From: Caldilineaceae bacterium
GTDB lineage: Bacteria; Chloroflexota; Anaerolineae; Caldilineales; Caldilineaceae
DNA: 64,000 nt
Direction: 5' to 3'
NCBI GenBank assembly: GCA_019637645.1
Contig: JAHBVH010000013.1
Location: 1 to 64,000, forward strand
Within the stretch, counting starts at the first letter, position 1; each line of letters opens with the position of its first letter. Position numbers and translations under genes: made by a program. Shown piece by piece: positions 43,398 through 52,700 of the stretch. Below the pieces are notes generated by a model. It saw nothing but the letters and a program-made list of their open reading frames with translations, made no database searches and had not been told where the DNA came from.

Positions 43398-43434
43398 AAG
43401 TGTAGATTTGAAGTGTAGATTTGTTGATATCAAC
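43398..43434. promoter_or_regulatory. tandem repeat plus palindrome in the helicase leader
   Basis: AAGTGTAGATTTG is repeated exactly at 43398-43410 and 43411-43423, and the 12-bp perfect palindrome GTTGATATCAAC follows at 43423-43434. The cluster lies 20-55 bp after the predicted start point, a usual place for a repressor. Confidence 0.5.
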
Positions 43435-43575
43435 GATAATCAAGAAGCCATACTCGCTACATCTTTGACCGCTGGACAATCGTTTAACATCGTAAGGGCA
43501 ATCCTATGTATTTTTGGTCATAGTAACACTTTTACGCTGTTTGGTAGTATACATTTTATTGAAGCTCATCCCTAA

Positions 43576-43722
43576 ATGCATATCCTTTTCGTTGCCGTAT
43601 TCGTTGCCATCGCATTGATGACTCGCTCGAGCCGCTACCCCATCCTAGGCACTGTCGGGCTAAACATAGCACACATCACCCTGCTAGATGAACTTCAATG
43701 CAGCAATAGGAGCCAATCTTGA
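43576..43722 (+). CDS. possible 48-residue membrane peptide upstream of the helicase
   Basis: ATG 43576 opens a frame of 48 codons that ends in TGA at 43720-43722, overlapping the TTG start of the helicase gene by four bases (TTGA). The product begins MHILFVAVFVAIALMTRSS, a short hydrophobic helix with a basic stop-transfer end, followed by a polar tail. The overlap would allow translational coupling. The ribosome site is weak and no homologue comes to mind, so it may be a chance frame. Confidence 0.35.
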   Translation: MHILFVAVFVAIALMTRSSRYPILGTVGLNIAHITLLDELQCSNRSQS

Positions 43723-45539
43723 ATAGCTTACACCCCGATCCATCAGCAGTTCACTCGACTCATGTGCCGCATGATGGGGGGGGATATTTGGCGCACTTAC
43801 TGCGTGAAGCCCTGCCATCACCTTGGGAGATCTATGAGCAGCCTTTTTTGAACGGTGATTATCCTGCGGTAGCGGCCCTGCACCCCAGCGCCGGACTCAC
43901 GATTTTCGATGTGCACGACTGGGATCTGCGCAACTATCGTCGCGAACAAATTGGTCGCTATCAACGCTATACGCAACGCGCGGAGCAAAAGACGCGGGCG
44001 GTCCTCAATCCAGTGCGGCGCGCCGAACATTACATTGAAAATCTCCTTAACCTCTATGCACCTTTTATCGGTGAAAGTGTCATGCGGGATCGTCGCACGC
44101 TCTCGGCCTTTCGCGTGGGTGTCTATTTCCCCAACGCGAACTCTAACGCCGTACGCTCCTTTTGCCCGTTGGCACCCGGCCGCGGGATTGTTTTTGGCCG
44201 CGATGCCCTGGATACCGGTGATCTGTCCCTGATTCTTCCCCTGTCGGTACGGCCTGGCAGTACATCGCTGCCGGATGATTGGCTCGCTGCCCTTCGCTTC
44301 TGGCTCGCACCGCCTCTTCATGGCGCGGCCAAGGAACCTTGGGATCTCACGGTGGCGCAACGTCACTATATCCTTCCGGCCCCGGGGCAGCATCAGTTTC
44401 TATCCGGTGTAGCTGGGAGTGGCAAAACGTTGGTGCTCGCTCAACGAGCCGCCCAGTTGGCTGCGCTTGGCAAGCGCGTATTGGTTGTGACAGCGAATGT
44501 GACCTTATGGCAGTATATCCGCCAGTTGGTGAGCCAAACAGCGTTCTCTTTTCCCTGGACGCAGCTTGAGTTTCACCATTTTTATGGGTTCTGTAAAAAC
44601 TTTCTGATTGAAAATAGCATTGAATGGCCCTTGAGCAATAACCGCCGTTCTCGGCAAATCTTGGATGAGATGATGCCCGAATTGGTGGTTGATGCCCTCC
44701 AAGCTGGGCATAATAGTAAGGGTCGCCAGTATGATGCAATTTTAATCGATGAAGGGCAAGATTTCCCGCAGAGCTATTATGCGATGCTCTGCCACTTCCT
44801 TTCGGCTAATGATGAACTACTTCTTGTCAGCGACCCTCGGCAGAATCTTTCTCAGCGCGATGACAGCTGGCTTGAACAAACCCCTCATCTGCAATTTCAG
44901 GGCTCTACCCCTCAACTGGAAACGAGTTTTCGCTTGCCAGCGCTCATTGCCGAGGAGGCTAATCGCTTTGCCCACACGTTCTTGCCAGAGATAGCCGCGG
45001 CCGCGATTGCTGGATCACCGTCGCAACGCCAGCCTGCTCAGCTGCATTGGCATAATATTACCTCGCTTGAGCAGGCCACCACATTGGTTGGCGATACTGT
45101 CCAACAGCTAATGGCAACTGGCGTGAAGCCAGCGGATATTGTGGTGCTGACACCTAATCAACAGGATGGCTGGGCGCTTGTCCGTTATCTGACGCGACAG
45201 GAATGGGAAGTCAATCACGTGTTGGCGGAGGATGATGGTCAACTAGGGCGGAAACGGGAGCGCTATCGCAAGCGTGCCTTTGCCGAAGGTGATCCGCGCT
45301 TAAAGGTAAGCACAATTCATGGCTTCAGAGGGTGGGAATTGGATCATGTCATTTTGCTAACTGCGGCAGAAGAGGGTGACAACCCTAGGCAAAGTCATTC
45401 CCTGTTCTACTTGGCCATTACCCGCGCGCGCCAGAGCTTGTGGGTGCTGAATCGGACTTCAGTTTATCAGGACTATGGCGATGGTTGGGCTCGCCACGCG
45501 GCACTAGCCGAGGCTGCGGCTAGCCACCCCTTGCCATAA
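43719..45539 (+). CDS. superfamily-1 helicase with NERD-like N-terminal domain
   Basis: 606 residues. The N-terminal part (about 25-190) resembles a NERD nuclease domain (FLNGDYPAVAALHPSAGLTI, then FDVHDW), but the usual EVK is DVH, so nuclease activity is doubtful. The helicase core has Walker A GVAGSGKT (about 230-237), Walker B IDEGQDFP (about 343), motif III SDPRQNLSQRDD, motif IV ETSFRLP, motif V VSTIHGFRGWELDHVIL and motif VI FYLAITRARQSLWV, as in UvrD/Rep-type enzymes. TTG 43719 is set by AGGAG eight bases upstream. It is a single-protein unit with its own promoter. A role in DNA repair or defence against foreign DNA is plausible; context gives no proof. Confidence 0.85.
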   Translation: MNSLHPDPSAVHSTHVPHDGGGYLAHLLREALPSPWEIYEQPFLNGDYPAVAALHPSAGLTIFDVHDWDLRNYRREQIGRYQRYTQRAEQKTRAVLNPVRRAEHYIENLLNLYAPFIGESVMRDRRTLSAFRVGVYFPNANSNAVRSFCPLAPGRGIVFGRDALDTGDLSLILPLSVRPGSTSLPDDWLAALRFWLAPPLHGAAKEPWDLTVAQRHYILPAPGQHQFLSGVAGSGKTLVLAQRAAQLAALGKRVLVVTANVTLWQYIRQLVSQTAFSFPWTQLEFHHFYGFCKNFLIENSIEWPLSNNRRSRQILDEMMPELVVDALQAGHNSKGRQYDAILIDEGQDFPQSYYAMLCHFLSANDELLLVSDPRQNLSQRDDSWLEQTPHLQFQGSTPQLETSFRLPALIAEEANRFAHTFLPEIAAAAIAGSPSQRQPAQLHWHNITSLEQATTLVGDTVQQLMATGVKPADIVVLTPNQQDGWALVRYLTRQEWEVNHVLAEDDGQLGRKRERYRKRAFAEGDPRLKVSTIHGFRGWELDHVILLTAAEEGDNPRQSHSLFYLAITRARQSLWVLNRTSVYQDYGDGWARHAALAEAAASHPLP

Positions 45540-46169
45540 CTACAACCAATCGCGGTAGCCAAGCGCGGCAAAACCGGGTGTTGGCTTTGCCGTGTCTCTG
45601 CCCTAGGCGTCCTTCCTCTCCTTCCGCTACATCTGTCCCACCGCGGAGCCGCGGCCCACCACCCAACTCGCGCAGAGCCTAATTATTGAATTTAATCGCA
45701 GCGCAATCCCCAAGTCACCAGTGGCCCTACGTCTGGTCCAGCCACGCCGCGTCGACACCGAAAGAACCTAATGAATGCCTGTTTTATGTACCAGGGCAAT
45801 TGGTTTTTTCCGATCGCGGGTTGCTGCCGGATCTTGTAAATTGTGATATAGTTATTCACCGGATAGATTACAGAAGCAAAGGGCAAGGTAATGTATCATA
45901 CAGCCAGACCGTTTACAATGGTTTCATGCGGCACCCCAGGCCGGATTGGACGTTGAAGACACCCTTGTCCAAAAGAGCTGTCGTCGGTTTGCCACCCATG
46001 CTACACCCATACGGGGCATCTACACGCTGTACATCGTCGTGCAGTTCTGCGTTGTGCAGTTTTGTATTGTGCTGCTCCTGTGTCGTGTAGCTTCCGTATC
46101 CATTCTAACCAATCCAAAAGGCGGTATCGATTGATGCCGCCCATCGTAGGAAGCAAGGAGCTTTGACTT
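45540..46169. other. 630-bp gap before the third sugar importer
   Basis: No convincing gene. Just after the helicase stop, CGGCAAA and TTTGCCG (about 45566-45592) can form a loose hairpin that may end its transcript. Three 15-bp units beginning GTGCAGTT, GTGCAGTT and GTGCTGCT lie at 46039, 46054 and 46069. AAGGAG before 46170 is the ribosome site of the importer. The middle looks non-coding; no clear promoter pair is seen. Confidence 0.5.
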
Positions 46170-47624
46170 ATGAGACGATTGGGGTCTCTAGCCGTTGTTC
46201 TTGTTGTGTTTTCTTTGGCTTTGGCCGCTTGTGGCTCGCCCGTTAGCACGCCCGCGGCTGGTGGTGAGAGCACAAGTACTGGTGATACGGCTAATACGGA
46301 GAGCGCCACCACCGAAAGCGCCACCACCGAAAGCGCCACCACTGAAAGCACCACGCCTGCCGAGGTACGCGATTTTGTGACTTGGTATCAATATGACCAG
46401 AACAACGAAGATACCAAGAGTGATGAGCGTGTAGGGAATGAGTATCTACGCAATACCATCCCGCTCTTCAACGAAGCGTTTGCTGGGAAATGGAATTGGG
46501 TTAATCAGCCCAAAGCGTTTGACAAAATGACAACCGAGCTGATTACCGCGGTGCAAGCGGGTGGTGAAGTGCCGGATCTGATGCACACGGGTGGTGGTGA
46601 TATTTTGACCTTCTACCAGAATGGCACCGTGCAAGATCTCACGGAATGGGCGCAAGCACAAAGCTGGTATGCCGAGCTAGACCCGAATGCTATTACGGCC
46701 TGCCAAGGGCCTGATGGCAAGCTCTATTGTATTCCCGTGGCGGAATCGCCCCAGGTCGTCTTTGTCTGGAAGGATCGCTTCCCCGATGGCTTCCCGGCCA
46801 CGCCCGAGGAGTTCCTGACCCGTGCCGAAGAACTCAAGGCTGAGGGGTTCTATGCCATCACCTTCTTTGGCTCGACAGACTATGATGGTGAAGCGCTCAG
46901 TCGCTTTATGTGGACGACGATTAGCTCCTTTGGTGGCACCTTTGACGATGGTCAGGGCGTCATGACCTTGAATACGCCAGAAAATGTCGCGGCTATCTCC
47001 TTTATGCGCGAACTGGTGGCCCAAGGCTATGCCCCGGAAATTGCCTTTGCCGGTCAATTCCAAGAAGAAGAAGCCTTCAAGGATGCCTCGGCTGGTTCCT
47101 TCCCCACGGGTATTTTTGGCTATCGCTATGTGAACCCGCTCACGGCGCCTAATGGCAACAAGTATGAGAAGAAGAACGAAGAAGATATGCTGGACGCCAT
47201 TGCGGCTGGCGATGTCTATGTCTCCTCCTACTTTGCTGCCGAAGGCTATGAACCGGGTTGTAACATTAATGTCTCTGCCTTTAGCATTCCCACCGGCGCG
47301 CAAAATGTGGAAGCGGCCTATGATTACATCAACTGGATAATGAGCTCCGAGCAAAATGCAGCTTGGGTTTTAGCACCAGGCGGTGGCTTCCCAGCCCTCA
47401 AGACGACCCAAGCTGATGCGCTCTTCCAAACGCCTTTCTATCAACAGGCCGCGGAAGCGGTGGCCAACAGTGCTTGCCGACCTTGGTATGGCTCACTAGA
47501 ACGCCGCCAAGAAGCGCGCACCTTGATCGTCAATGCGATCTACAAGCTGATCAAAGCCGACCCCACCGCGGACATTGTCGAAACCTTGACCGCCGTGGAA
47601 GAAGAGTACAACGCTGGCGGGTAA
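46170..47624 (+). CDS. sugar ABC transporter substrate-binding lipoprotein (family 1)
   Basis: 484 residues. A Sec-type lipoprotein signal ends LALAAC (Cys21), unlike the Tat signals of the other two sugar-binding proteins here. A tether with four ESATT-type pentapeptides, encoded by a 15-bp tandem repeat near 46300-46355, leads to the binding fold: FVTWYQYDQNNED, ITAVQAGGEVPDLMHTGGGD, LYCIPVAESPQVVFVWKDRF, and a C-terminal lobe of the family-1 type. It heads an operon with two permeases. The substrate is not predictable. Confidence 0.92.
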   Translation: MRRLGSLAVVLVVFSLALAACGSPVSTPAAGGESTSTGDTANTESATTESATTESATTESTTPAEVRDFVTWYQYDQNNEDTKSDERVGNEYLRNTIPLFNEAFAGKWNWVNQPKAFDKMTTELITAVQAGGEVPDLMHTGGGDILTFYQNGTVQDLTEWAQAQSWYAELDPNAITACQGPDGKLYCIPVAESPQVVFVWKDRFPDGFPATPEEFLTRAEELKAEGFYAITFFGSTDYDGEALSRFMWTTISSFGGTFDDGQGVMTLNTPENVAAISFMRELVAQGYAPEIAFAGQFQEEEAFKDASAGSFPTGIFGYRYVNPLTAPNGNKYEKKNEEDMLDAIAAGDVYVSSYFAAEGYEPGCNINVSAFSIPTGAQNVEAAYDYINWIMSSEQNAAWVLAPGGGFPALKTTQADALFQTPFYQQAAEAVANSACRPWYGSLERRQEARTLIVNAIYKLIKADPTADIVETLTAVEEEYNAGG

Positions 47625-47653
47625 TCTCTACCAAGCCGCTTGTCAATAAAAAG

Positions 47654-47717
47654 CAGTAAGTTAGTAAGTCAGTAGCACAGTGAAGCAGTGGTTGTCTACT
47701 GACTTACTGACTTACTG
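47654..47717 (+). repeat. 22-bp inverted repeat between binding protein and permease genes
   Basis: The 22 bases at 47654-47675 (repeats of CAGTAAGT) pair with 47696-47717 (repeats of ACTTACTG) at 21 positions, around 20 bases. It lies 29 bp after the binding-protein stop. No T run follows, so a stabilising stem is likelier than a strong terminator. Confidence 0.7.
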
Positions 47718-47762
47718 ACTTACTGTGCTACCAACCGACCGCTACAAAAGGTATTGTTGTTC

Positions 47763-48734
47763 ATGGAATCTGCCCTTTCGGCCTCATCGGCTTCACCGCC
47801 GAAAGCGCAACGACGACGGTCCAAGCGCTTTCAAAACTGGTTGCCTTTTTGGCTGCTCTTGCCGACCATTCTGGTCTTGTTGGTTACGCAAGTTTACCCG
47901 GGACTCTATACAATTTGGCTTAGCCTACATGAGCGCCAGCCCAATGGCTGGGAATATGTCGCAACAAAAAACTATGTGCGCCTCGCCAACATGAGCCAAT
48001 TTTCCGAAAGCGTCGGCCATACGATAGTCTTTCTCGTTGGTTATGTTGCTTTGACTTTGGTCGCCGGGCTGGGCATTGCGCTGTTGCTTAATCGCAAATT
48101 ACGCCTTTCCGGGCTCTACATCACCCTGCTCTACATCCCCTGGGTGATCGCCGATATTATTGCGGGGATTGCTTGGCGGCTGCTGGTCGTGCCGGATTAT
48201 GGACTCCTTTCGGGCATTACACAGAATCCGGCCTTCTTCCCGCCCAATGGCCTCTCGATCCTGACGGCTGCCCCGCCCCGCCCCTGGTTTGGCGATTTTC
48301 CTTTCCCCCCCGCGCCAGCCATGATCTATTTGATCATTGCCTCTTGTTGGCGCGCCTTGCCCTTTATCGTGATCCTCTTGCTGGCGGCTATGCAGACGAT
48401 TTCTCACGAAGTGATCGAAAGCAGCCGCATCGATGGTGCGAATCGTGGGCAGGTCGTGCGTTATATTGTGATCCCCCTAATCTTACCTACCTTGGTGATT
48501 GCGCTCTTTAACCTAACCCTGAGCGGCATGAATGGTGTGGGCATGGTCTTTACACTAACGGGCGGTGGACCCGGTACGGCCACCGATGTGTTGAGCTATT
48601 TACTCTATTCCATCGGCTGGAACCAACGCTATTTTGGGCGCGCGGCTGCTGTCGCGATGATTATTGCTGTGGTGAATTGGCTCTTAATTATCGGGATCTT
48701 GCGCGGGACGCGTGTGGAAGAAAGAAGTGCTTAG
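47763..48734 (+). CDS. sugar ABC transporter permease (MalF type)
   Basis: 323 residues. After a basic tail (AQRRRSKRFQNW) come six or so membrane helices; the EAA loop is ESSRIDGANRGQVVRYIVIP. A loop of about 35 residues between helices (NPAFFPPNGLSILTAAPPRP) is longer than usual. The start is uncertain: ATG 47763, or TTG 47757 with AAAAGG five bases upstream. It is followed after one base by the second permease. Confidence 0.9.
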   Translation: MESALSASSASPPKAQRRRSKRFQNWLPFWLLLPTILVLLVTQVYPGLYTIWLSLHERQPNGWEYVATKNYVRLANMSQFSESVGHTIVFLVGYVALTLVAGLGIALLLNRKLRLSGLYITLLYIPWVIADIIAGIAWRLLVVPDYGLLSGITQNPAFFPPNGLSILTAAPPRPWFGDFPFPPAPAMIYLIIASCWRALPFIVILLLAAMQTISHEVIESSRIDGANRGQVVRYIVIPLILPTLVIALFNLTLSGMNGVGMVFTLTGGGPGTATDVLSYLLYSIGWNQRYFGRAAAVAMIIAVVNWLLIIGILRGTRVEERSA

Positions 48735-48735
48735 G

Positions 48736-49692
48736 ATGGAACAACCAAAGTCCGCTACCCCACGCAACCGACATCGGTTACGTGGGGAATCCATAGTGAT
48801 TCATACCCTGCTAAGCTTCATCTGTCTGGTGGTCTTTTTTCCGATCATAACGACCGTGATCGTCTCCTTCAAACAGGAGCAGGATGTCATGCGGCGACCA
48901 CCGATCTTGCTCCCCTGTGACACAGCCGACCGCACCTTCGACATTACGGCCTGCCGGTGGTCGGTGGAGGGCTATGAACGCGTCCTTGCGCCTAAGCCTT
49001 CGGATGGCTGGCTGATCAGCTTTGTGTTGACGGGTAATCTGTTGCGCATCTATATTCCAAATACGTTGCTCTATGCGGTTGCTTCTTCGACCTTGGTGGT
49101 GCTCCTGGCTGGCATGGCTGGCTATGCTGTGTCGCGCTACAACTTCCGTGGCCGCGACTTTTTCATGGTCAGCATCTTGGCGATTACAGGGATTCCCCTG
49201 CTGACCAATCTGCTGGCGCTCTATGAAATGAGCGTCGATCTCCGCAAGGCACAACTGCCCTTCTACGATGACCGAATTTTTATCATCCTCGTCTACATTG
49301 GCTTCTACCTACCGCTCAGTGTGTGGATCGCCAAAGGCTTTTTTGACGCCATCCCGCGCGATCTAGAAGAAGCCAGCTTTATTGATGGTTGTACGCCGTT
49401 GCAAGCGCTCTGGTACATTCTCCTCCCGCTTTCTCTGCCCGGGCTACTCTCGATCTTTCTGCTCACCTTTGTCAACGCGTGGAATGAATTCCTAGCGGGT
49501 TATCTGCTCATTGCCAAAAACAGTTTCAAACCGGCGATGTTTGGGCTCTATGACTTCCTCAGTCAGAATATTATTAACTTCCAAGTCGTCGCGGCGGCCT
49601 GTATTTTTATTGCGCTACCCGTCGTTATCCTCTTTATCTTTACCCGCCGGATCTTCTTCCAAGCGATGATCGAAGGCGCGGTGAAAGGCTAG
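48736..49692 (+). CDS. sugar ABC transporter permease (MalG type)
   Basis: 318 residues, with first helix HTLLSFICLVVFFPIITTVI, EAA loop EASFIDGCTPLQALWYILLP and tail FFQAMIEGAVKG. An insert in the first periplasmic loop (LLPCDTADRTFDITACRWS) has two Cys that could form a disulfide, absent from the other MalG-type proteins here. ATG 48736 lies one base after the previous stop. The operon ends with a hairpin shared with the convergent regulator gene. Confidence 0.9.
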   Translation: MEQPKSATPRNRHRLRGESIVIHTLLSFICLVVFFPIITTVIVSFKQEQDVMRRPPILLPCDTADRTFDITACRWSVEGYERVLAPKPSDGWLISFVLTGNLLRIYIPNTLLYAVASSTLVVLLAGMAGYAVSRYNFRGRDFFMVSILAITGIPLLTNLLALYEMSVDLRKAQLPFYDDRIFIILVYIGFYLPLSVWIAKGFFDAIPRDLEEASFIDGCTPLQALWYILLPLSLPGLLSIFLLTFVNAWNEFLAGYLLIAKNSFKPAMFGLYDFLSQNIINFQVVAAACIFIALPVVILFIFTRRIFFQAMIEGAVKG

Positions 49693-49714
49693 GCGACAGC
49701 CGCACGCGATCGCT

Positions 49715-49747
49715 CAGGGTAGGCTGAGCTTGCCGAAGCCTACCCTG
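49715..49747. terminator. bidirectional hairpin between importer and SARP gene
   Basis: CAGGGTAGGCT (49715-49725) pairs with AGCCTACCCTG (49737-49747), loop GAGCTTGCCGA. The right arm includes the stop codon of the leftward regulator. The CTGAGCTTGcCGAAG centre resembles a repeat that is common in many environmental genomes. Confidence 0.65.
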
Positions 49748-52700
49748 ACTCATCCACTTTTATGGCTGACCCGGATAGAACCGTGTCATCTTTTTTTGAC
49801 CGCATACGCTGCTGTAACACCTGATTGTACAGGTGATTATGGCAAAAAGCGTGACGCACTGCCTCGTCACTAATCCGCGTCGCGACCATCGCTACCCAAT
49901 CGTCGGCTTGCCGTAAAAGCTCTAGCGCTTGGTCGCGATCCCCCAAACTAGTGAGCACCTCGGCACAGTTGAGACATAACAAGACTGGCTCGACAATCCC
50001 CACAAAGCCATGCTGCGCAATAAAGGCCACTACCGCTTCGACGGCGCCTCGCGCTTCCTGGGGGTGATCCAACGCGGCCAACGCTACGGCACGCCCGGCC
50101 CATGCTTCATAGCGATTGGGATGTTGCAACGATTCCCACACCACCAAGGCTTCACCATAGGCAACCTCGGCTTCGTCCCACCGAGCGAGCGCTAATAAGG
50201 TGTGTCCGACGCGATTGCGCGCCTGGCCTTCGATCCGGCGATTACCCAACGCACCTAAAAGGGTGATCGCTTCCTGGCCGTAGCGCAGGGCCGCGTCTAA
50301 TTCCCCCATTTGGCGTAACGTCAAGCAGAGATTGGCTTTGAGCAGGGCGACTTGATCCGTGTCACCTTTGGCCTCGGCAAGGGCTAAAGCGGCTTGATTA
50401 TGCGCCAGCGCTTCGGGATATAAACCAGCAAATTGCTCCGCCAACGCGAGGTCGAGCAGAATATCATATTCGCGCTGACCATGGTCGAGCTGCTTTGCCT
50501 GCCTGAGCGCTTGCGTGGCATAGCGAATCGCCAGTCCATAATCGCGGTGGCGGATGGCCATAATGGGCAGACTTTGCAAGATGCGGAAGTGGATCTCTTC
50601 GGCGTCGCGCAGGGGTGGCACAGTTTGATCGATCAGTTGCAATAGCGCTTCCAACCGGGCAATGCCTTGCCCAAAATCCCCGCGAAAGTGAATGGCATTG
50701 ACATGGATCCGCTCTTCTACGACGTTAAGATAGAGGCTTAGATCGGCCACGACTTGCGCGCTGGCCTCGGCCTGATCAAAATGGTGATCGGCCTGCGTCC
50801 ATTCGCCCTGTTCTGCATAATGGTTGGCTAGGTCCAGGTGTGAGCGCCCCTGTAGTTCTGGGTTTTGGGTAAGGGTTAACACGCGTTGGTGCAAGGGTGC
50901 TGCGGCCCGTAATCCATGCAGGGCACGCTGAAAGCGCGCCTGTTGATCGAGCAGTCCAGCCACCAATTCTAGTTGATCGGGCGAGTGCTCGAACTGGCTC
51001 ACTGCTTCGGCAAAGATCTGCACGTTATCTTGCATAAGACCAAACTGGGCCATAAACTCGCCAAAGGCAGAGACACTGGCCGCGATCAAAGCATCATTCC
51101 GATCTAGCACGGCCCGCTGCCAAGCGCTACGCAGGTTGGCAAAGTCAACCCGGAGGAGCGCGCGTTCGGTGGCGGCTGTGATCGTTGTCAGGCGTGTCAG
51201 ATAATGGGCGCTGTGCGTATGATAGAGCTCGCACCTTGCCAGTGCGGTAAGTTTGCGGCTGGTAAACTCTTGCACCAAGGGATGGAGATCATAGCGGCCA
51301 GCATGGATACGCTGGACTAACGAATGGGCTAACAAGACCGACAGATCACTCAACGTGCTATGGGCAATGGCACTAGCCGCGGCGCGATCAAAACCACCGC
51401 GAAAGGCCGAAAGCGCGGCCAGGATCTGTTGTTGGGCTGGGCTTAGCAGCCGCCAGGAATATTCAAAGAGGCTGTCCAGCGTTTGGTGGCGACCTACGTA
51501 GCTGTGCGCTTGCGCTGGTTCAACGGCGATCTGGGCCAATGCCTGGCTGATCTCGGCAACGGTAAAATGTTCCATCCAACTGGCCGCTAGCTCAATGCCC
51601 AGGGGTAAACCAGCCACGGCGGCACAGAGCTGACGAATCGCCGCGGTCTGCTCACTCGCCGCAAAAGTGGGTACCAATCGTCGCGCCCGCTCGACAAAGA
51701 GGGTGACTGCTTGCTCAACGGGCAGCCCGCTCAGGGCAACCTCAACCGCTCCCTCCACCGGCAAGCGCACCCGCGAGGTCGCCAGGATAAAGACGCCAGG
51801 ATGGACGAGTAACTGCTCACAGAGCACAGGTGCTGCGTCTGTCAGTTGATCCCAGTTGTCCAAAATCAGGAGTATTTCTTTATCCGCCAAATGGGCCGCG
51901 ACCTCAGCCAGGGGTTCTTGTAGATCGGTCACGGGAAAACCGATGGCCGCGGCCACAGCCAGGGCAATGCGATTGGGCGCTGTGGCATCTGCTTCGATCG
52001 CGGCTAACGGGATCAGCCAGACGCCATCGGCAAAGTCGCGTAGTGCTTTTTGACCGACGGCTTGCACTAGCCGCGACTTGCCAACGCCACCTAGCCCTAG
52101 CACTGTAACGAGTTGCTCCTGCTGAATTAACCGATAGACTTGAGCCACTTCTGCGGCGCGGCCTACCAGTGATTTCTGCTGATGCGGTAAATTGTGGCGC
52201 GCAACAGTGGGAAGTCGTGTCTGTTTTGGTTCCTCTTGTTCGCGTAGCCGTGCGGCCATTTCCTGGGTTGCCAAGGTGGGCTCAACGCCCAACTCGGCAT
52301 GGAGGAGCGCCACACAGCGGTCGTATTGCGCCAAGGCTGCCTCGCGTTGGCCTTGCGCGGCCAGGGCTTGGATCAAATTGCGGTGTGCCCCCTCTTGCCA
52401 AGGCACCAACGCCAGTTGACGCCGCGCAATGCCCGCCAGATCGCGCCACGCGCCTTGTTCCGCGTAGACTTGTTGTAGCAAGGTAAGCGCAGCCATTGCC
52501 CGTTCGTGGAGCTGTTCTTGGAGGACTAGCCGCCAGTCGGCAAACGGCAGCGCATCCGCTACGGTAAAACCACTGAGAAACTCCCCCTGATAGAGTGCAA
52601 CTGCCGCTGTCAACCGTGCTAACTGGGTCCGTTGTGTTTCGGCTGGGAGCGCGCCAAAGGTTGTCAGTGCCTGCTGGAATTCGATCAGATCCACCGCGGC

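Noticed and set aside
45686..46090. 134-codon open frame before the third importer
   Set aside because: Cys/Ser-rich end derived from a 15-bp repeat, no ribosome site, no recognisable domain.
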